A DNA stretch of 64,000 nucleotides, taken from positions 620,001 through 684,000 of the forward strand of contig CAWHYG010000006.1 of assembly GCA_963833505.1 (NCBI GenBank). The letters run 5' to 3'. Each line of letters starts with the position of its first letter. Within the stretch, counting starts at the first letter, position 1. Source of the stretch: CAWHYG01 sp963833505. GTDB lineage: Bacteria; Eisenbacteria; RBG-16-71-46; CAIMUX01. The translations under genes were made by a program, and so were the position numbers. The notes under the pieces are model-generated. The model ran no database searches, was not told the DNA's origin, and saw only the letters and a program-made list of their open reading frames with translations. Below, piece after piece: positions 1 through 8,005 of the stretch.

Positions 1-687
1 CAAGGCGGAAGGAGGGAACCACCCGGCGCGCAATCCGAGATCCTCGTCCTGGATCAACGCTCCGGATCGCACCGCTCGAACGGCCATCCAGGCCGTGCCC
101 AGACAGAGGGGCCGGCCTGAAACGAGGAACTCCCGGCGCTCCCCGTGAACGCGGGCGCGCAGGCGCACCGTCACGCGGTCGGGGCAGGAATCCCGGCCCG
201 ACGCGGTCCGGGGAAGGTCCTCGAACGCGGCTGTGATCGAATCCACGCCCGAGTCGATCGAACGCAGTCCGTCGAGGCCGGTCCATTCGACCCGGAAGGT
301 GTCGCAGCCGCAGGCCGCGCGCAATCGCGCCTCGAGCGAGGCCAGACCCGACTCTGCGGGCGAGGAGCCCGGAACTGTTCCTGGCGGCGACGAATCCGTG
401 TTCAAAGCCGCGACCGGTGCAGCCGGCGACGACTCCATCCCGACCGGCACGGCTGCCCGAGGATCTGCGCCGGCGCGGGAGCCGGCCGGAAACGCTCCCG
501 TCAGAGCGGCGAGAGCGAGCAAAAGACAGAGGCCGCCCCGGCTCGGGAGGTTGCGCCGGAACGGCCTCCACCACGGTGGACGGGAAAACGGCGGCAGAGT
601 CCCTTCCAGAAGTGAGCCTCGCGAAGCCTGTTCCCCCTGGAAACCAGGTTCCAGACTCCGCTCGGTCCTCCATGCCTTCCGTGACAT
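1..687 (-). CDS. flgA: Flagellar P-ring assembly chaperone FlgA, 3' end missing
   Basis: Read on the minus strand from an ATG at 687, this frame stays open to the window edge (229 codons visible). A hydrophobic signal peptide core (LCLLLALAALTGAFPAG) lies about 50 residues in. The last visible stretch, GALIQDEDLGLRAG, fits the SAF domain of the FlgA/CpaB family. FlgA is a periplasmic chaperone that helps FlgI form the P ring around the flagellar rod. The gene starts 24 bp after the flgG stop, and flgF-flgG-flgA is a usual flagellar order. The roughly 45 residues before the signal core are unusual, so translation may begin later at a start I could not identify. Confidence 0.8.
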   Translation of the reverse strand, partial: MSRKAWRTERSLEPGFQGEQASRGSLLEGTLPPFSRPPWWRPFRRNLPSRGGLCLLLALAALTGAFPAGSRAGADPRAAVPVGMESSPAAPVAALNTDSSPPGTVPGSSPAESGLASLEARLRAACGCDTFRVEWTGLDGLRSIDSGVDSITAAFEDLPRTASGRDSCPDRVTVRLRARVHGERREFLVSGRPLCLGTAWMAVRAVRSGALIQDEDLGLRAGWFPPSAL

Positions 688-711
688 CCGCCGCTTCCCC
701 GTCCATTCTTC

Positions 712-1503
712 CTAGGACGACTGGAGGTTCGATGCGACCTGCATCATGTCATCCGCCGTCTTGATGGCCTTGGAATTCATCTCGAAGGCGCGCTGCGCCA
801 CGACCATGTTCACCATCTCCTCGACCACGTCGACGTTCGACCGCTCGAGGGCGCCTTGGATCAAGGTTCCGATGCCCGATTCTCCGGGATTCCCGACCTG
901 CGGATCTCCGGTGGCCGGGCTCTGCTTGAGGATGTTGCCTCCTTGCGCGACGAGCCCTCCGGGGTTGGGGAACCGCGCGAGCTGGAGCTGGCCGACCTGA
1001 TTGGAACCGGTGGTGCTGGCCTGCTCGACCGACACCTTGCCGTCAGCCGTCACCGCAATGCTGGTGGTGTCGTTGGGCAGGGTGATCTCGGGCTGGACCA
1101 CGTAGCCCTGGGCCGTCACCACCCGGCCGTCGGAATCCAGTTTGAGGGATCCATCCCGGGAATAACCGGTCGTGCCGTCGGGGAGCATGACCTGGAAGAA
1201 CCCGTCCCCCTGGATGACCAGATCCAGGGGATTGTTCGTCGTATCGGTGTCTCCCTGGACGTAGATCCTCTCCGTATCGACGGCCCGCGACCCGTGGCCG
1301 ACCTGGAGGCCCACCGACCGGCCGGGCGTCGCTCCGTTCGCCTGGGTCGGCGAGTTGATCGTCTGGTAGAGCAGATCCTCGAAGTCAACCCGGGCCCGCT
1401 TGTAGCCGTTCGTGTTCACGTTGGCCAGGTTGTTTGCGATCGTGTCGAGATACAGTTCCTGCGCGCGCATTCCCGACGCCGCTGACCGCATCGCTCTCAG
1501 CAT
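712..1503 (-). CDS. flgG: Flagellar basal-body distal rod protein FlgG
   Basis: 263 residues, normal for FlgG. The N terminus has the flagellar rod/hook signature (residues 1-35, with NNLANVNTNGYKRARVDF), which forms the coiled-coil core of the rod. The C terminus has the matching helical motif (VNMVVAQRAFEMNSKAIKTAD). The middle is the beta-rich D1 region. FlgG polymerises as the distal rod crossing the P and L rings. It follows flgF by 42 bp and precedes flgA, so the three genes are probably one transcript. Confidence 0.96.
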   Translation of the reverse strand: MLRAMRSAASGMRAQELYLDTIANNLANVNTNGYKRARVDFEDLLYQTINSPTQANGATPGRSVGLQVGHGSRAVDTERIYVQGDTDTTNNPLDLVIQGDGFFQVMLPDGTTGYSRDGSLKLDSDGRVVTAQGYVVQPEITLPNDTTSIAVTADGKVSVEQASTTGSNQVGQLQLARFPNPGGLVAQGGNILKQSPATGDPQVGNPGESGIGTLIQGALERSNVDVVEEMVNMVVAQRAFEMNSKAIKTADDMMQVASNLQSS

Positions 1504-1545
1504 CGAATCGCCCTCCTTGGCCCCGTCACCGGCGGCTTCCCGCCG

Positions 1546-2334
1546 CTATCCATTCGCAAACTGGATCAGCTGGCCCAGACTCCGGTCCTGGGCCTGGATC
1601 GCCTTCTGGTTGGCCTCATAGCCGCGCAAGAGCGTGACCATGTCGACCATGGTCAGAACCGGATCCACGTTGGCGCCTTCAACCGAACCCTGGATGACCC
1701 GGCTCGTCGTGTCGGGTTCAGCCGATCCGGTCGAGCTGAGAAGGCCCGTGCCCGCGTGCCGCACCTCTTGAGCATCGGAGAGGGTGACGATCCGGAGCTT
1801 GCCCTGGGAGGTTCCGTTCACCAGGACCGTGCCGTCGGGCGCCACGGCCAGTTCGGCGGAGGGCGGAACGGTCACCGTCCCTCCCTCGGTCAGGATGGGA
1901 TAGCCGCTCTTCTGCACCAGGAGGCCTTCGGGGCTCCGCTCCAGGGTGCCGTCGCGCGTGTACAACTCGCCGCTCGGGCCTTGGACGACGAAGAATCCGG
2001 GACCGGAGACCGCCGAATGGAAGGGGCTGTTGGTCGTTTCCAGGGCCCCGGACGCGAGATCAACCTGGCTGACGAGCTCGGGGGATCGGCTCTCTTGTCC
2101 ATCCAACGCGGCGTCGGGCATGGCCGAGCTCGCGGCTCCGGAAGCTCCCGGCACCGCCGCGCCGCCGGCTTCGTTGCCGCCGGCCGCTCCCGCGTTGCTC
2201 AGCTCCCGGTGAAACGCCACGCGGTCCTGCCGGAATCCGGTGGTCGAGACGTTCGCCAGATTGTTGGCCAGGATTTCCTGGGCCCGCACCGCCGGCTCCA
2301 TCGCTCCGGCGGAAATCCAGAGACCTCGAATCAT
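1546..2334 (-). CDS. flgF: Flagellar basal-body proximal rod protein FlgF
   Basis: I start this at MIRGLWISAGAM (ATG at 2334), because AGGAGG lies just upstream at normal spacing; an in-frame ATG 21 nt earlier has no such site. The 262-residue product has the rod-protein N-terminal motif (ILANNLANVSTTGFRQDRV) and the C-terminal one (VDMVTLLRGYEANQKAIQAQD). An Ala/Gly-rich insert of about 35 residues follows the N-terminal motif. FlgF forms part of the proximal rod. It is the first gene of the visible flagellar operon and lies behind a candidate sigma-54 promoter. Confidence 0.94.
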   Translation of the reverse strand: MIRGLWISAGAMEPAVRAQEILANNLANVSTTGFRQDRVAFHRELSNAGAAGGNEAGGAAVPGASGAASSAMPDAALDGQESRSPELVSQVDLASGALETTNSPFHSAVSGPGFFVVQGPSGELYTRDGTLERSPEGLLVQKSGYPILTEGGTVTVPPSAELAVAPDGTVLVNGTSQGKLRIVTLSDAQEVRHAGTGLLSSTGSAEPDTTSRVIQGSVEGANVDPVLTMVDMVTLLRGYEANQKAIQAQDRSLGQLIQFANG

Positions 2335-2358
2335 GGGTCCTCCTGTATCCGCCATCCA

Positions 2359-2378
2359 ATTGCAGGACGCATGCCAAA
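2359..2378 (-). promoter_or_regulatory. Candidate sigma-54 (-24/-12) promoter for flgF-flgG-flgA
   Basis: On the minus strand the sequence reads TTGGCATGCGTCCTGCAAT. The GG of the -24 element and the GC of the -12 element are separated by exactly 10 nt, the spacing RpoN requires, and TGGCAT/CTGCA is close to the TGGCAC/TTGCA consensus. Transcription would begin about 15 nt before the flgF start, leaving room for the AGGAGG site. RpoN control of rod genes is common, but no activator site was identified. Confidence 0.5.
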
Positions 2379-2600
2379 GTCAGGCGGGAAGCACCCGCTC
2401 TCCGCGCGCGAAGGAGCGCGCAACGAACAAGGCGCGCGAACGCATGGAGTTCCGAGGATCGGGACGAAACGGGCGCCGGCCGGCTGCCGGCGAAGCGGAT
2501 CGCGGCCGGCGGGCGCGACCACGGCTCAACGGGCAAAGAGTGACCGGCGGGTGGGCAGGTTTTTCCCGTTCGGGTTCCGGCGATCGAACGCCGGTTGCCG

Positions 2601-2621
2601 GTCGTGGGTCCGACCCACGAC
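2601..2621. repeat. Perfect 10-bp inverted repeat upstream of the phosphatase promoter
   Basis: GTCGTGGGTC and its exact complement GACCCACGAC are separated by one base. The dyad ends 16 bp before the -35 hexamer at 2638. Its position suits an activator or repressor operator, but it could also be a chance GC palindrome. It lies in the 392-bp divergent region between flgF and the phosphatase gene. Confidence 0.45.
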
Positions 2622-2637
2622 CCGGTTGCGCCTTCGA

Positions 2638-2666
2638 TTGACGCCGGGAATCGGTGCGCGTATCTT
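2638..2666 (+). promoter_or_regulatory. Sigma-70-type promoter for the PP2C phosphatase gene
   Basis: TTGACG at 2638-2643 and TATCTT at 2661-2666 are separated by 17 bp. Transcription would start near 2673, about 55 nt before the GTG start at 2727. The -35 is nearly consensus and the -10 matches at four of six positions. Confidence 0.55.
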
Positions 2667-2726
2667 GAGCCAACCAAGAGGCCGCTAAGCCCGCAGGTGG
2701 AATCCACAACAATCACGGGGGAAGCC

Positions 2727-5213
2727 GTGGGCAACGTGCGGACGCACCTGATCCGCTGGCTGGGTACGGCGCTCGCCCTCTTGACCGCCGCCGCCATGAT
2801 GTTTCGCGCGGCGGAACTTCCGCGCGAGCGGTACTTCGGCATGAGCGAGAGAGGCTCGGAGATCGGGCTGATCTTTCCCGGCGGCCCGGCCGACCACGCC
2901 GGCATCCGAAGCGGCGATCACATCCTCTCGATCGACGGCCAGAACCTCGAAGAGCTCATCGATCCGGCGGCGGTCCTCCGCGCGAAGGGCCCGGATCGCG
3001 GCATTTTCCTGGGCCTCGAGCGCAACGGTCTTCCGCTCCAGGTCGAGGTGCTTCCGGAGTCGCTTCCCATTTCGGAGATCTTCTGGCTGCGCGCCCACGC
3101 GCTGATCGCATTGGCCACGATCCTGGTCGGGGCCTTGATCCTCCTGCGGCGCGAAGGTCAGCTCGCCGCGGTCTTCTTCGCGACCTGTCTCTTCCTCGCC
3201 GTGCTGATCTTCCGGCCCTACATCCTGCCCAACGCTTTCGGCTTTCGCCTGGATGCGACCGGAGGCCAGCTTCTCTCCACGCTTCTTCCGGGCCTGCTCG
3301 TCCATTTCTTCCTGCTCTTTCCCTTCGAGCGCCCGCTTCTCTGGCGCCGCCCCTGGCTGCCGGTCGCGATCTATCTTCCCGGCGTCATCCTCTTCCTGCT
3401 GGCCCTTCCGGGGCACGCCTTCTGGGAGTCGCGGGGCCTCGATCCCGCCCTGGCCGCCAAGGTCGTCGAGACCGGAGCCGGGGTCAATTTCCTCGCTGCG
3501 CTCATCCTCTCGGTGATCGTGTTCTCCCGCACGTACCGCGCCAGCCCGCTGCCCACGGTCCGCCGGAAGCTGACCGTCACCCTGACCGGGACCCTTCTGG
3601 GATTGCTTCCGCTTCTCCTGCTGATGGCCTTGCGCACAGTGCGCCCCGGCCTGCACATCCCCGCCGATCGCACGGCCACGCTCATGGTCTTCTTCCTACC
3701 GGCCTCCTTCGGATACGCCATCCTCCGGCACGGCGTGTTCGAGATCGAGTTCATCGTCAAGCGCAGCCTGATCTACTCGGGCGTGGCGGCGGCGCTCATC
3801 CTGCTGTACTTCACCCTTCACTTCACCCTGGAAGCGCTCTTCCACAACGCCGCCGGGGTGAGCGGGTGGCTGGGGAACGGGCTGACCCTGCTCTTCCTGC
3901 TCATCCTCATGAGTCCGCTGCGCGGCCGGATGCAGGAGCGGATCGATCGCTGGGTCTACCCGGATCGATTCGAGATCCGGCGCGCGGTCAAGGAGGCAAG
4001 CGTCCAGCTTCGCGAAGCCTCCGGCACCGACCGGGTGGAATCGGCCGTCCTCGCCACCATGCAATCCCTCTTGAGCGTCCGGCAGGTGGCTCTCTTTCGC
4101 CCGACACCGGAGAACCGGGGGTTCGCGCTCGCCGCGTCGGTGGTCGCGCCCGGAAGCGAGGGGAAACCCCTGCCCGAAGGGCTGCAGGTGGGAAAGTCTC
4201 TCGCCGATCCGCTCTTCGCCGCCGGGGCGCCGACCTTTCGGGAGGATCTCGAAGCCGAGCTGCCGTTCGGGTTCCTGCCCCGGCAGGACCTCGAGGCCCT
4301 GGCGGCCTGCGAGGCGCGCGTCCTCGTGCCCCTGACCTCGGGCCAGCGCCGGCTCGGCCTCGTGATCCTCGGGCCGCGCAGCTACCGCGAGCCCTACTCC
4401 CGGCCCGATCTCGAAGCGCTGGAGGAGCTGCAGACCCAGGCCGCCCTGGCCCTCGAGAACGCCTCGTTCGCGCGGGAGAACGTGGGGCGCGAAGACATCC
4501 GTCATGAGATGGAGGTGGCCCGCTCGATCCAGGCCCAGCTCCTTCCGCGGGAGCTGCCGAGCTTCTCGTCGCTCGAGATCGCGGCGTCCAATCTTCCATG
4601 CCGCGAGATCGGCGGCGACTACTACGACTGCCTGGAGACCGGCGCGGAAGAGCTGACCGTGGCCATCGGCGACGTCTCCGGCAAGGGCGTTCCCGCGGCG
4701 CTCCTGATGGCGAACGTGCAGGCCACCTTTCGGGCCGAGGCGGCGACCGGCCGCAGCCCTCGGGAAGTCCTCGAGCGAATGAACCGCCGCCTCTGCACCA
4801 TCGACGCCCCGGAGCGATTTGTCTCCTTCTTCTGCGGCCGCCTCGATCTCGCGCGCCGGCAGCTCGCCTATGCGAACGCCGGGCATTTCCAGCCGATCCT
4901 GGCCCATGCCGGCGGCGAAAACGAGCGTCTGGATCACGGCGGCCTTCTGCTCGGAATCCATGAGGACGCGCCTTACGAAGGAGCGGTGGTGCCGCTGAGC
5001 CCGGGCGACCTTCTTGTCCTCTTCACCGACGGGGTCATCGAGCGGGGCGGACCGGACACGCGTTTCGGCGAACCGGAGCTCGTGGACGCCGTGCTCCAGA
5101 AGCGGCACCTGTCGGCGGCCGACCTTCTCGGATGGATCAACGAAGAGCTGACGCGCCTCTGCGGCTCCACGGTCGAGGACGACACGACAATCATGGTCGT
5201 GAAGATGCTCTGA
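2727..5213 (+). CDS. Membrane-anchored PDZ-GAF-PP2C (SpoIIE/RsbU-type) serine phosphatase
   Basis: I use the GTG at 2727, preceded by GGGGGA; the frame stays open upstream but that stretch overlaps the promoter. The 828-residue protein has an N-terminal membrane segment (about 11-27) and a PDZ-like domain (about 38-110, with GGPADHAGIRSGDHILSIDG). A block of about eight hydrophobic helices (about 120-395) follows, then a GAF-like domain (about 415-565) and a SpoIIE/PP2C phosphatase domain (about 585-828). Metal-binding and core motifs visible there are GGDYYDC, DVSGKGVPAALLMA, LFTDGVIERGG and DDTTIMVV. Such enzymes usually dephosphorylate STAS-domain anti-anti-sigma factors. No anti-sigma kinase is adjacent, but a STAS gene lies in the dcw cluster at 38561. 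The real substrate is unknown. Confidence 0.88.
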   Translation: MGNVRTHLIRWLGTALALLTAAAMMFRAAELPRERYFGMSERGSEIGLIFPGGPADHAGIRSGDHILSIDGQNLEELIDPAAVLRAKGPDRGIFLGLERNGLPLQVEVLPESLPISEIFWLRAHALIALATILVGALILLRREGQLAAVFFATCLFLAVLIFRPYILPNAFGFRLDATGGQLLSTLLPGLLVHFFLLFPFERPLLWRRPWLPVAIYLPGVILFLLALPGHAFWESRGLDPALAAKVVETGAGVNFLAALILSVIVFSRTYRASPLPTVRRKLTVTLTGTLLGLLPLLLLMALRTVRPGLHIPADRTATLMVFFLPASFGYAILRHGVFEIEFIVKRSLIYSGVAAALILLYFTLHFTLEALFHNAAGVSGWLGNGLTLLFLLILMSPLRGRMQERIDRWVYPDRFEIRRAVKEASVQLREASGTDRVESAVLATMQSLLSVRQVALFRPTPENRGFALAASVVAPGSEGKPLPEGLQVGKSLADPLFAAGAPTFREDLEAELPFGFLPRQDLEALAACEARVLVPLTSGQRRLGLVILGPRSYREPYSRPDLEALEELQTQAALALENASFARENVGREDIRHEMEVARSIQAQLLPRELPSFSSLEIAASNLPCREIGGDYYDCLETGAEELTVAIGDVSGKGVPAALLMANVQATFRAEAATGRSPREVLERMNRRLCTIDAPERFVSFFCGRLDLARRQLAYANAGHFQPILAHAGGENERLDHGGLLLGIHEDAPYEGAVVPLSPGDLLVLFTDGVIERGGPDTRFGEPELVDAVLQKRHLSAADLLGWINEELTRLCGSTVEDDTTIMVVKML

Positions 5214-5425
5214 TCCTCCCTCAATCCGCCCTCAAGTTTTTCCCGCCGCGGCCGAACTATACGAATTGGATGCCGGAGCACGAAGGCCCTGCCGGGGTTG
5301 GGTGCCAAGGGGGCTGAGCAGGGCCGGCCCGTACTGCCAGAACGGGCGAATTCAGCGCAGGGATCAGGGAGACGTTCCCAGGGCCGACGGAGCCCAGGCG
5401 CTCCGCCGAAGCCATCGGAGGAGCC
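5214..5425 (+). other. Intergenic stretch with possible structured leader
   Basis: This is the first part of a 555-bp gap between the phosphatase gene and trpA, which converge. It contains several GC-rich self-complementary stretches, for example GCCCGT pairing with ACGGGC around 5325-5350 and GGGA...TCCC around 5365-5380. It leads directly into a strong ribosome binding site and the short reading frame at 5426. I could not match it to a known riboswitch or small RNA. It may also include the terminator of the phosphatase gene, though I see no U-tract. Confidence 0.3.
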
Positions 5426-5485
5426 ATGTCTCTCCTAGTGCTGACCTTGGTGGTCATCGATCTCTTCTGGTGGCTGCGGCGGTAA
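5426..5485 (+). CDS. Possible 19-residue membrane peptide
   Basis: ATG at 5426 is preceded by GGAGGAG with 2 nt spacing and opens a 19-codon frame ending in TAA: MSLLVLTLVVIDLFWWLRR. It would form one hydrophobic helix with a WW pair and a positively charged end, the pattern of small bacterial single-pass membrane proteins. Its strong ribosome binding site and its isolation in a 555-bp gap argue for it; its small size argues against. No neighbour suggests a function. The bases from 5486 to 5686 show nothing else I can support. Confidence 0.35.
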   Translation: MSLLVLTLVVIDLFWWLRR

Positions 5486-5686
5486 CGAGCCCGAAGGCCC
5501 GCGGCCCGAGCCAGCCCAAGAGATCGCGCGGGGGCGCCGGGTAGACTCATCCGGACCGGTATCAGCGCTTCCTTGGGGGGAACCAGAGCGGCCCCGGGCC
5601 GGATCCCCAACGGGAGGGCCGCCCGGCCCCCGCGTCCCACGATGCCCGATCGAAACCGTCCCGATCCAGAGGGCGCGGTGGAGCTT

Positions 5687-5787
5687 CGGCGATCAGCGCC
5701 GATCGAGGGCGTGTCGGAGTCGCTGATCAGCGCACCTCCAGGGTGCGGCGATCGGCACGTCTCGGCGATCAGCGCCGATCAAGGGCG
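5687..5787. repeat. Direct repeat duplicating the trpA 3' end
   Basis: A 25-bp stretch at 5687-5711 recurs, differing by two bases, at 5763-5787, where it encodes the last residues and stop codon of trpA. Each copy has the dyad GGCGATCAGCGCC at its core. The copies are 76 bp apart. This could be a small duplication of the gene end or a repeated extragenic palindrome. No U-tract follows, so a classic terminator is not supported. Confidence 0.5.
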
Positions 5788-6563
5788 CGGCGAAGTCCCA
5801 CAGCCAACGCCCGCAGGTCCTCGAGCGCCTTCTTTCGATCCCCGCCCAGAATCTCGACCAGGCGCGCCCCCACGACCACGCCGTCCACGACCGAGCCGAG
5901 GGCCGCGACGTCCTCGGGCGCGCGGATCCCGAACCCCGCGACCACGGGAAGAGTTGTACAAGAGCGAACGACGCCGATCCTCTCGGCAAAGTCGGCGGCG
6001 AACGCGCCTCCCTGGCCCGTGACCCCGGTGCGCGTGAGGCAGTAGACGTATCCTCCGGCCGCCTCGACCAGCACCGGAATCCTCTCCCGGTCCGTGGTTG
6101 GCGCCACCAGCATGACGGTTTCGAGTCCGCGCCCCCGGATCGCTTCCCACACCTCCGGCAGTTCTTCCGGCGGGAGATCCGACACCAGCACTCCGGCCAC
6201 GCCGGCGTCCTGTGCCCGCGCGGCGAAGCGTTCGGCGCCATAGGCCAGGATGGGATTGGCATAGGTCATGAGGACGATGGGCAGGCCCCAGGAGGCGCCG
6301 CGCCGCTCGACGCGCCCGAGAATCTGCTCGACCGTGACCCCGGCATCCAGAGCCTTCTGAGAAGAAGCCTGGATGGAAGGTCCGTCGGCCAACGGATCGG
6401 AGAAGGGAATGCCCAGCTCGAGGACGTCCGCTCCCGCTTCGGCCAGCGTCGAGATCGCGGCGTCGAGGACGTCCCAGTCGGGATAGCCCGCGGTCAGGAA
6501 GGGAATCAGGCCCCGCCCGCCTCGAGCCAGGCGCGCTTCCAGGGCGAGGCGGGCTGAGCTCAT
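5769..6563 (-). CDS. trpA: Tryptophan synthase alpha chain
   Basis: TrpA cleaves indole-3-glycerol phosphate to indole and glyceraldehyde 3-phosphate and passes indole to TrpB. The TIM-barrel motifs are clear: IPFLTAGYPDWD near the start, LELGIPFSDPLADGP with the catalytic Glu and Asp, and the phosphate-binding GFGI and VGARLVE near the end. Starting at MSSARL (6563) gives 264 residues, the family size. The frame also has an ATG at 6644 overlapping the upstream TPR stop, which would add 27 Gly/Pro-rich residues; neither start has a good Shine-Dalgarno. No other trp gene lies in the window, so this is an orphan trpA coupled to a TPR gene. Confidence 0.93.
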   Translation of the reverse strand: MSSARLALEARLARGGRGLIPFLTAGYPDWDVLDAAISTLAEAGADVLELGIPFSDPLADGPSIQASSQKALDAGVTVEQILGRVERRGASWGLPIVLMTYANPILAYGAERFAARAQDAGVAGVLVSDLPPEELPEVWEAIRGRGLETVMLVAPTTDRERIPVLVEAAGGYVYCLTRTGVTGQGGAFAADFAERIGVVRSCTTLPVVAGFGIRAPEDVAALGSVVDGVVVGARLVEILGGDRKKALEDLRALAVGLRRALDRR

Positions 6564-6636
6564 CGGCCGCCCGGGAACGCCCGCGGCCGGATCGCCCGGA
6601 CGAGGGTCTCCATTCGGATCGGATCCGCCCGGACGC

Positions 6637-7731
6637 TCAGGCATGTCCGGAGAGCCGATCCGCCGCCTGATAGCTCAAGCGCGCCTTCTCGAACTGGCCC
6701 TTCTTGTCGTAGGCCACGCCGAGGTAGAAGTGGGCCCGGGCATTGTGGGCGTCCAGATCGAGAACCCGGTTCAGGCAATCGATCGCCAGACCCGGCTGGT
6801 CCTTCTTGTTGTAGGTCACGCCGAGGTAATACAGGGCGTTGGCCGCGTCGGGCCGGGCCTGAACGCATTGCTGCAACAGGCGGGCGGCGGCGTCGTACAT
6901 GCCCTTGCGGAAGTAGATCAGCCCGAGATTGTAGTTGATGTCCCAATTCCCGGGATCGAGGGTCTGCGCCCGTTTCAGCTCCGCCATGGCCTCTTCCGGA
7001 GCATCCTCCATCAGGGCCACGCCGAGATTGAAATGGGCGAAGGAATACTCCGGATCGATCTCGAGGGCGCGCCGGAATTCGGCGATCGCCTCCTTCTTCC
7101 GTCCCAGGTCGCCGTAGGCCGCGCCCAGATTGCAGTGGCTCTCCACGCTGTTCGGATTCGCCTCGATGGCCCGGCGGAAGGACTCGATCGCCTTCTCCGG
7201 CTGGCCCGCCTGGTCCAGGAGGATGCCGATGTTGATCTGGGCCTTGGTCATCGACGGATCGAGCGCGAGACACTGCTCGAAGCTGGCGATGGCCTCCTCG
7301 CCGCGATGCGCCTTCATGAGCGTGACGCCGTAGCGGAAATGCGTCTCGGGGTCCTTGGGATCGATCGCCATGGCCTTGGCGTGCTGGGCGCGCGCCTCGT
7401 CGAGCCGGCCCATCTCCTCGAGCATGCGGCCCCGCAAGACCCAGTAGCGGGACTGCAAGGTGATTTCTCCGGCCAGACGGCCGAGAAGCTCAAAAGCGCG
7501 ATCGGAACGCCCGCCTTGGCGGCACGCTTCGCAGTAGGTCTCGAGAAGCTTCCAGTCGACCGGGGCACTTTCGAGAAGGCGGGGCTCCAGCAGGTCCGCG
7601 GCCTGGGCATGGCGACCGGCGAAGGTGTAGGCCTTGACCAGATTGAGGAGAAGCTCGGAGTCCTGCGGATGCGCGCGATACCGCCGCTCCAGCTCCTCGA
7701 CTCTCTTGTTCGCTCTGTCTTCCGATCCCAA
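6637..7731 (-). CDS. TPR-repeat protein upstream of trpA
   Basis: 364 residues made almost entirely of tetratricopeptide repeats, about nine copies with the usual W/L-G-Y-A/F-P spacing (for example AIESFRRAIEANPNSVESHC and AIAEFRRALEIDPEYSFAHF). It has no signal peptide or membrane segment, so it is probably a cytoplasmic scaffold. The best-supported start is TTG at 7731; no ATG or GTG in frame upstream is plausible. A sigma-70-type promoter sits about 145 bp upstream. Partners are unknown. It is transcribed ahead of trpA. Confidence 0.85.
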   Translation of the reverse strand: MGSEDRANKRVEELERRYRAHPQDSELLLNLVKAYTFAGRHAQAADLLEPRLLESAPVDWKLLETYCEACRQGGRSDRAFELLGRLAGEITLQSRYWVLRGRMLEEMGRLDEARAQHAKAMAIDPKDPETHFRYGVTLMKAHRGEEAIASFEQCLALDPSMTKAQINIGILLDQAGQPEKAIESFRRAIEANPNSVESHCNLGAAYGDLGRKKEAIAEFRRALEIDPEYSFAHFNLGVALMEDAPEEAMAELKRAQTLDPGNWDINYNLGLIYFRKGMYDAAARLLQQCVQARPDAANALYYLGVTYNKKDQPGLAIDCLNRVLDLDAHNARAHFYLGVAYDKKGQFEKARLSYQAADRLSGHA

Positions 7732-7874
7732 GGTGCGGATTGTCCTGTCCAGGAGCGGGTGATGAAACTCGCGATCGGCCGCGCGGTTCGTCCCTCGAGA
7801 TCCCTCTGCCGAGCCTCTCTTACGATCCGGGACAAGGCGCGGCCACCGGCGTCCGAGGCTCTCCGGATCAGCTC

Positions 7875-7903
7875 ACGATAGAGACCCGCCCCGAACAAGT
7901 CAA
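7875..7903 (-). promoter_or_regulatory. Sigma-70-type promoter for the TPR-trpA unit
   Basis: On the minus strand TTGACT (7903-7898) and TATCGT (7880-7875) are separated by 17 bp. Transcription would start near 7868, giving a leader of about 137 nt before the TTG start at 7731. The rest of 7732-8005 shows no supported gene. Confidence 0.5.
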
Positions 7904-8005
7904 GGGAGCGCGAGCCTGGATGGCGGCCGGGCCCACCGCCCGCGCTTTCGGCTCGTCCCGCGATGCCGGCTCCGAGCGGGTCGCCCGTCCCCGAGGAACC
8001 GTAGA

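Noticed and set aside
7732..7898. Possible extra N-terminal coding stretch upstream of the TPR gene, starting TTG 7898
   Set aside because: It begins inside a good TTGACT-N17-TATCGT promoter, has no ribosome binding site and runs out of phase with the TPR gene.
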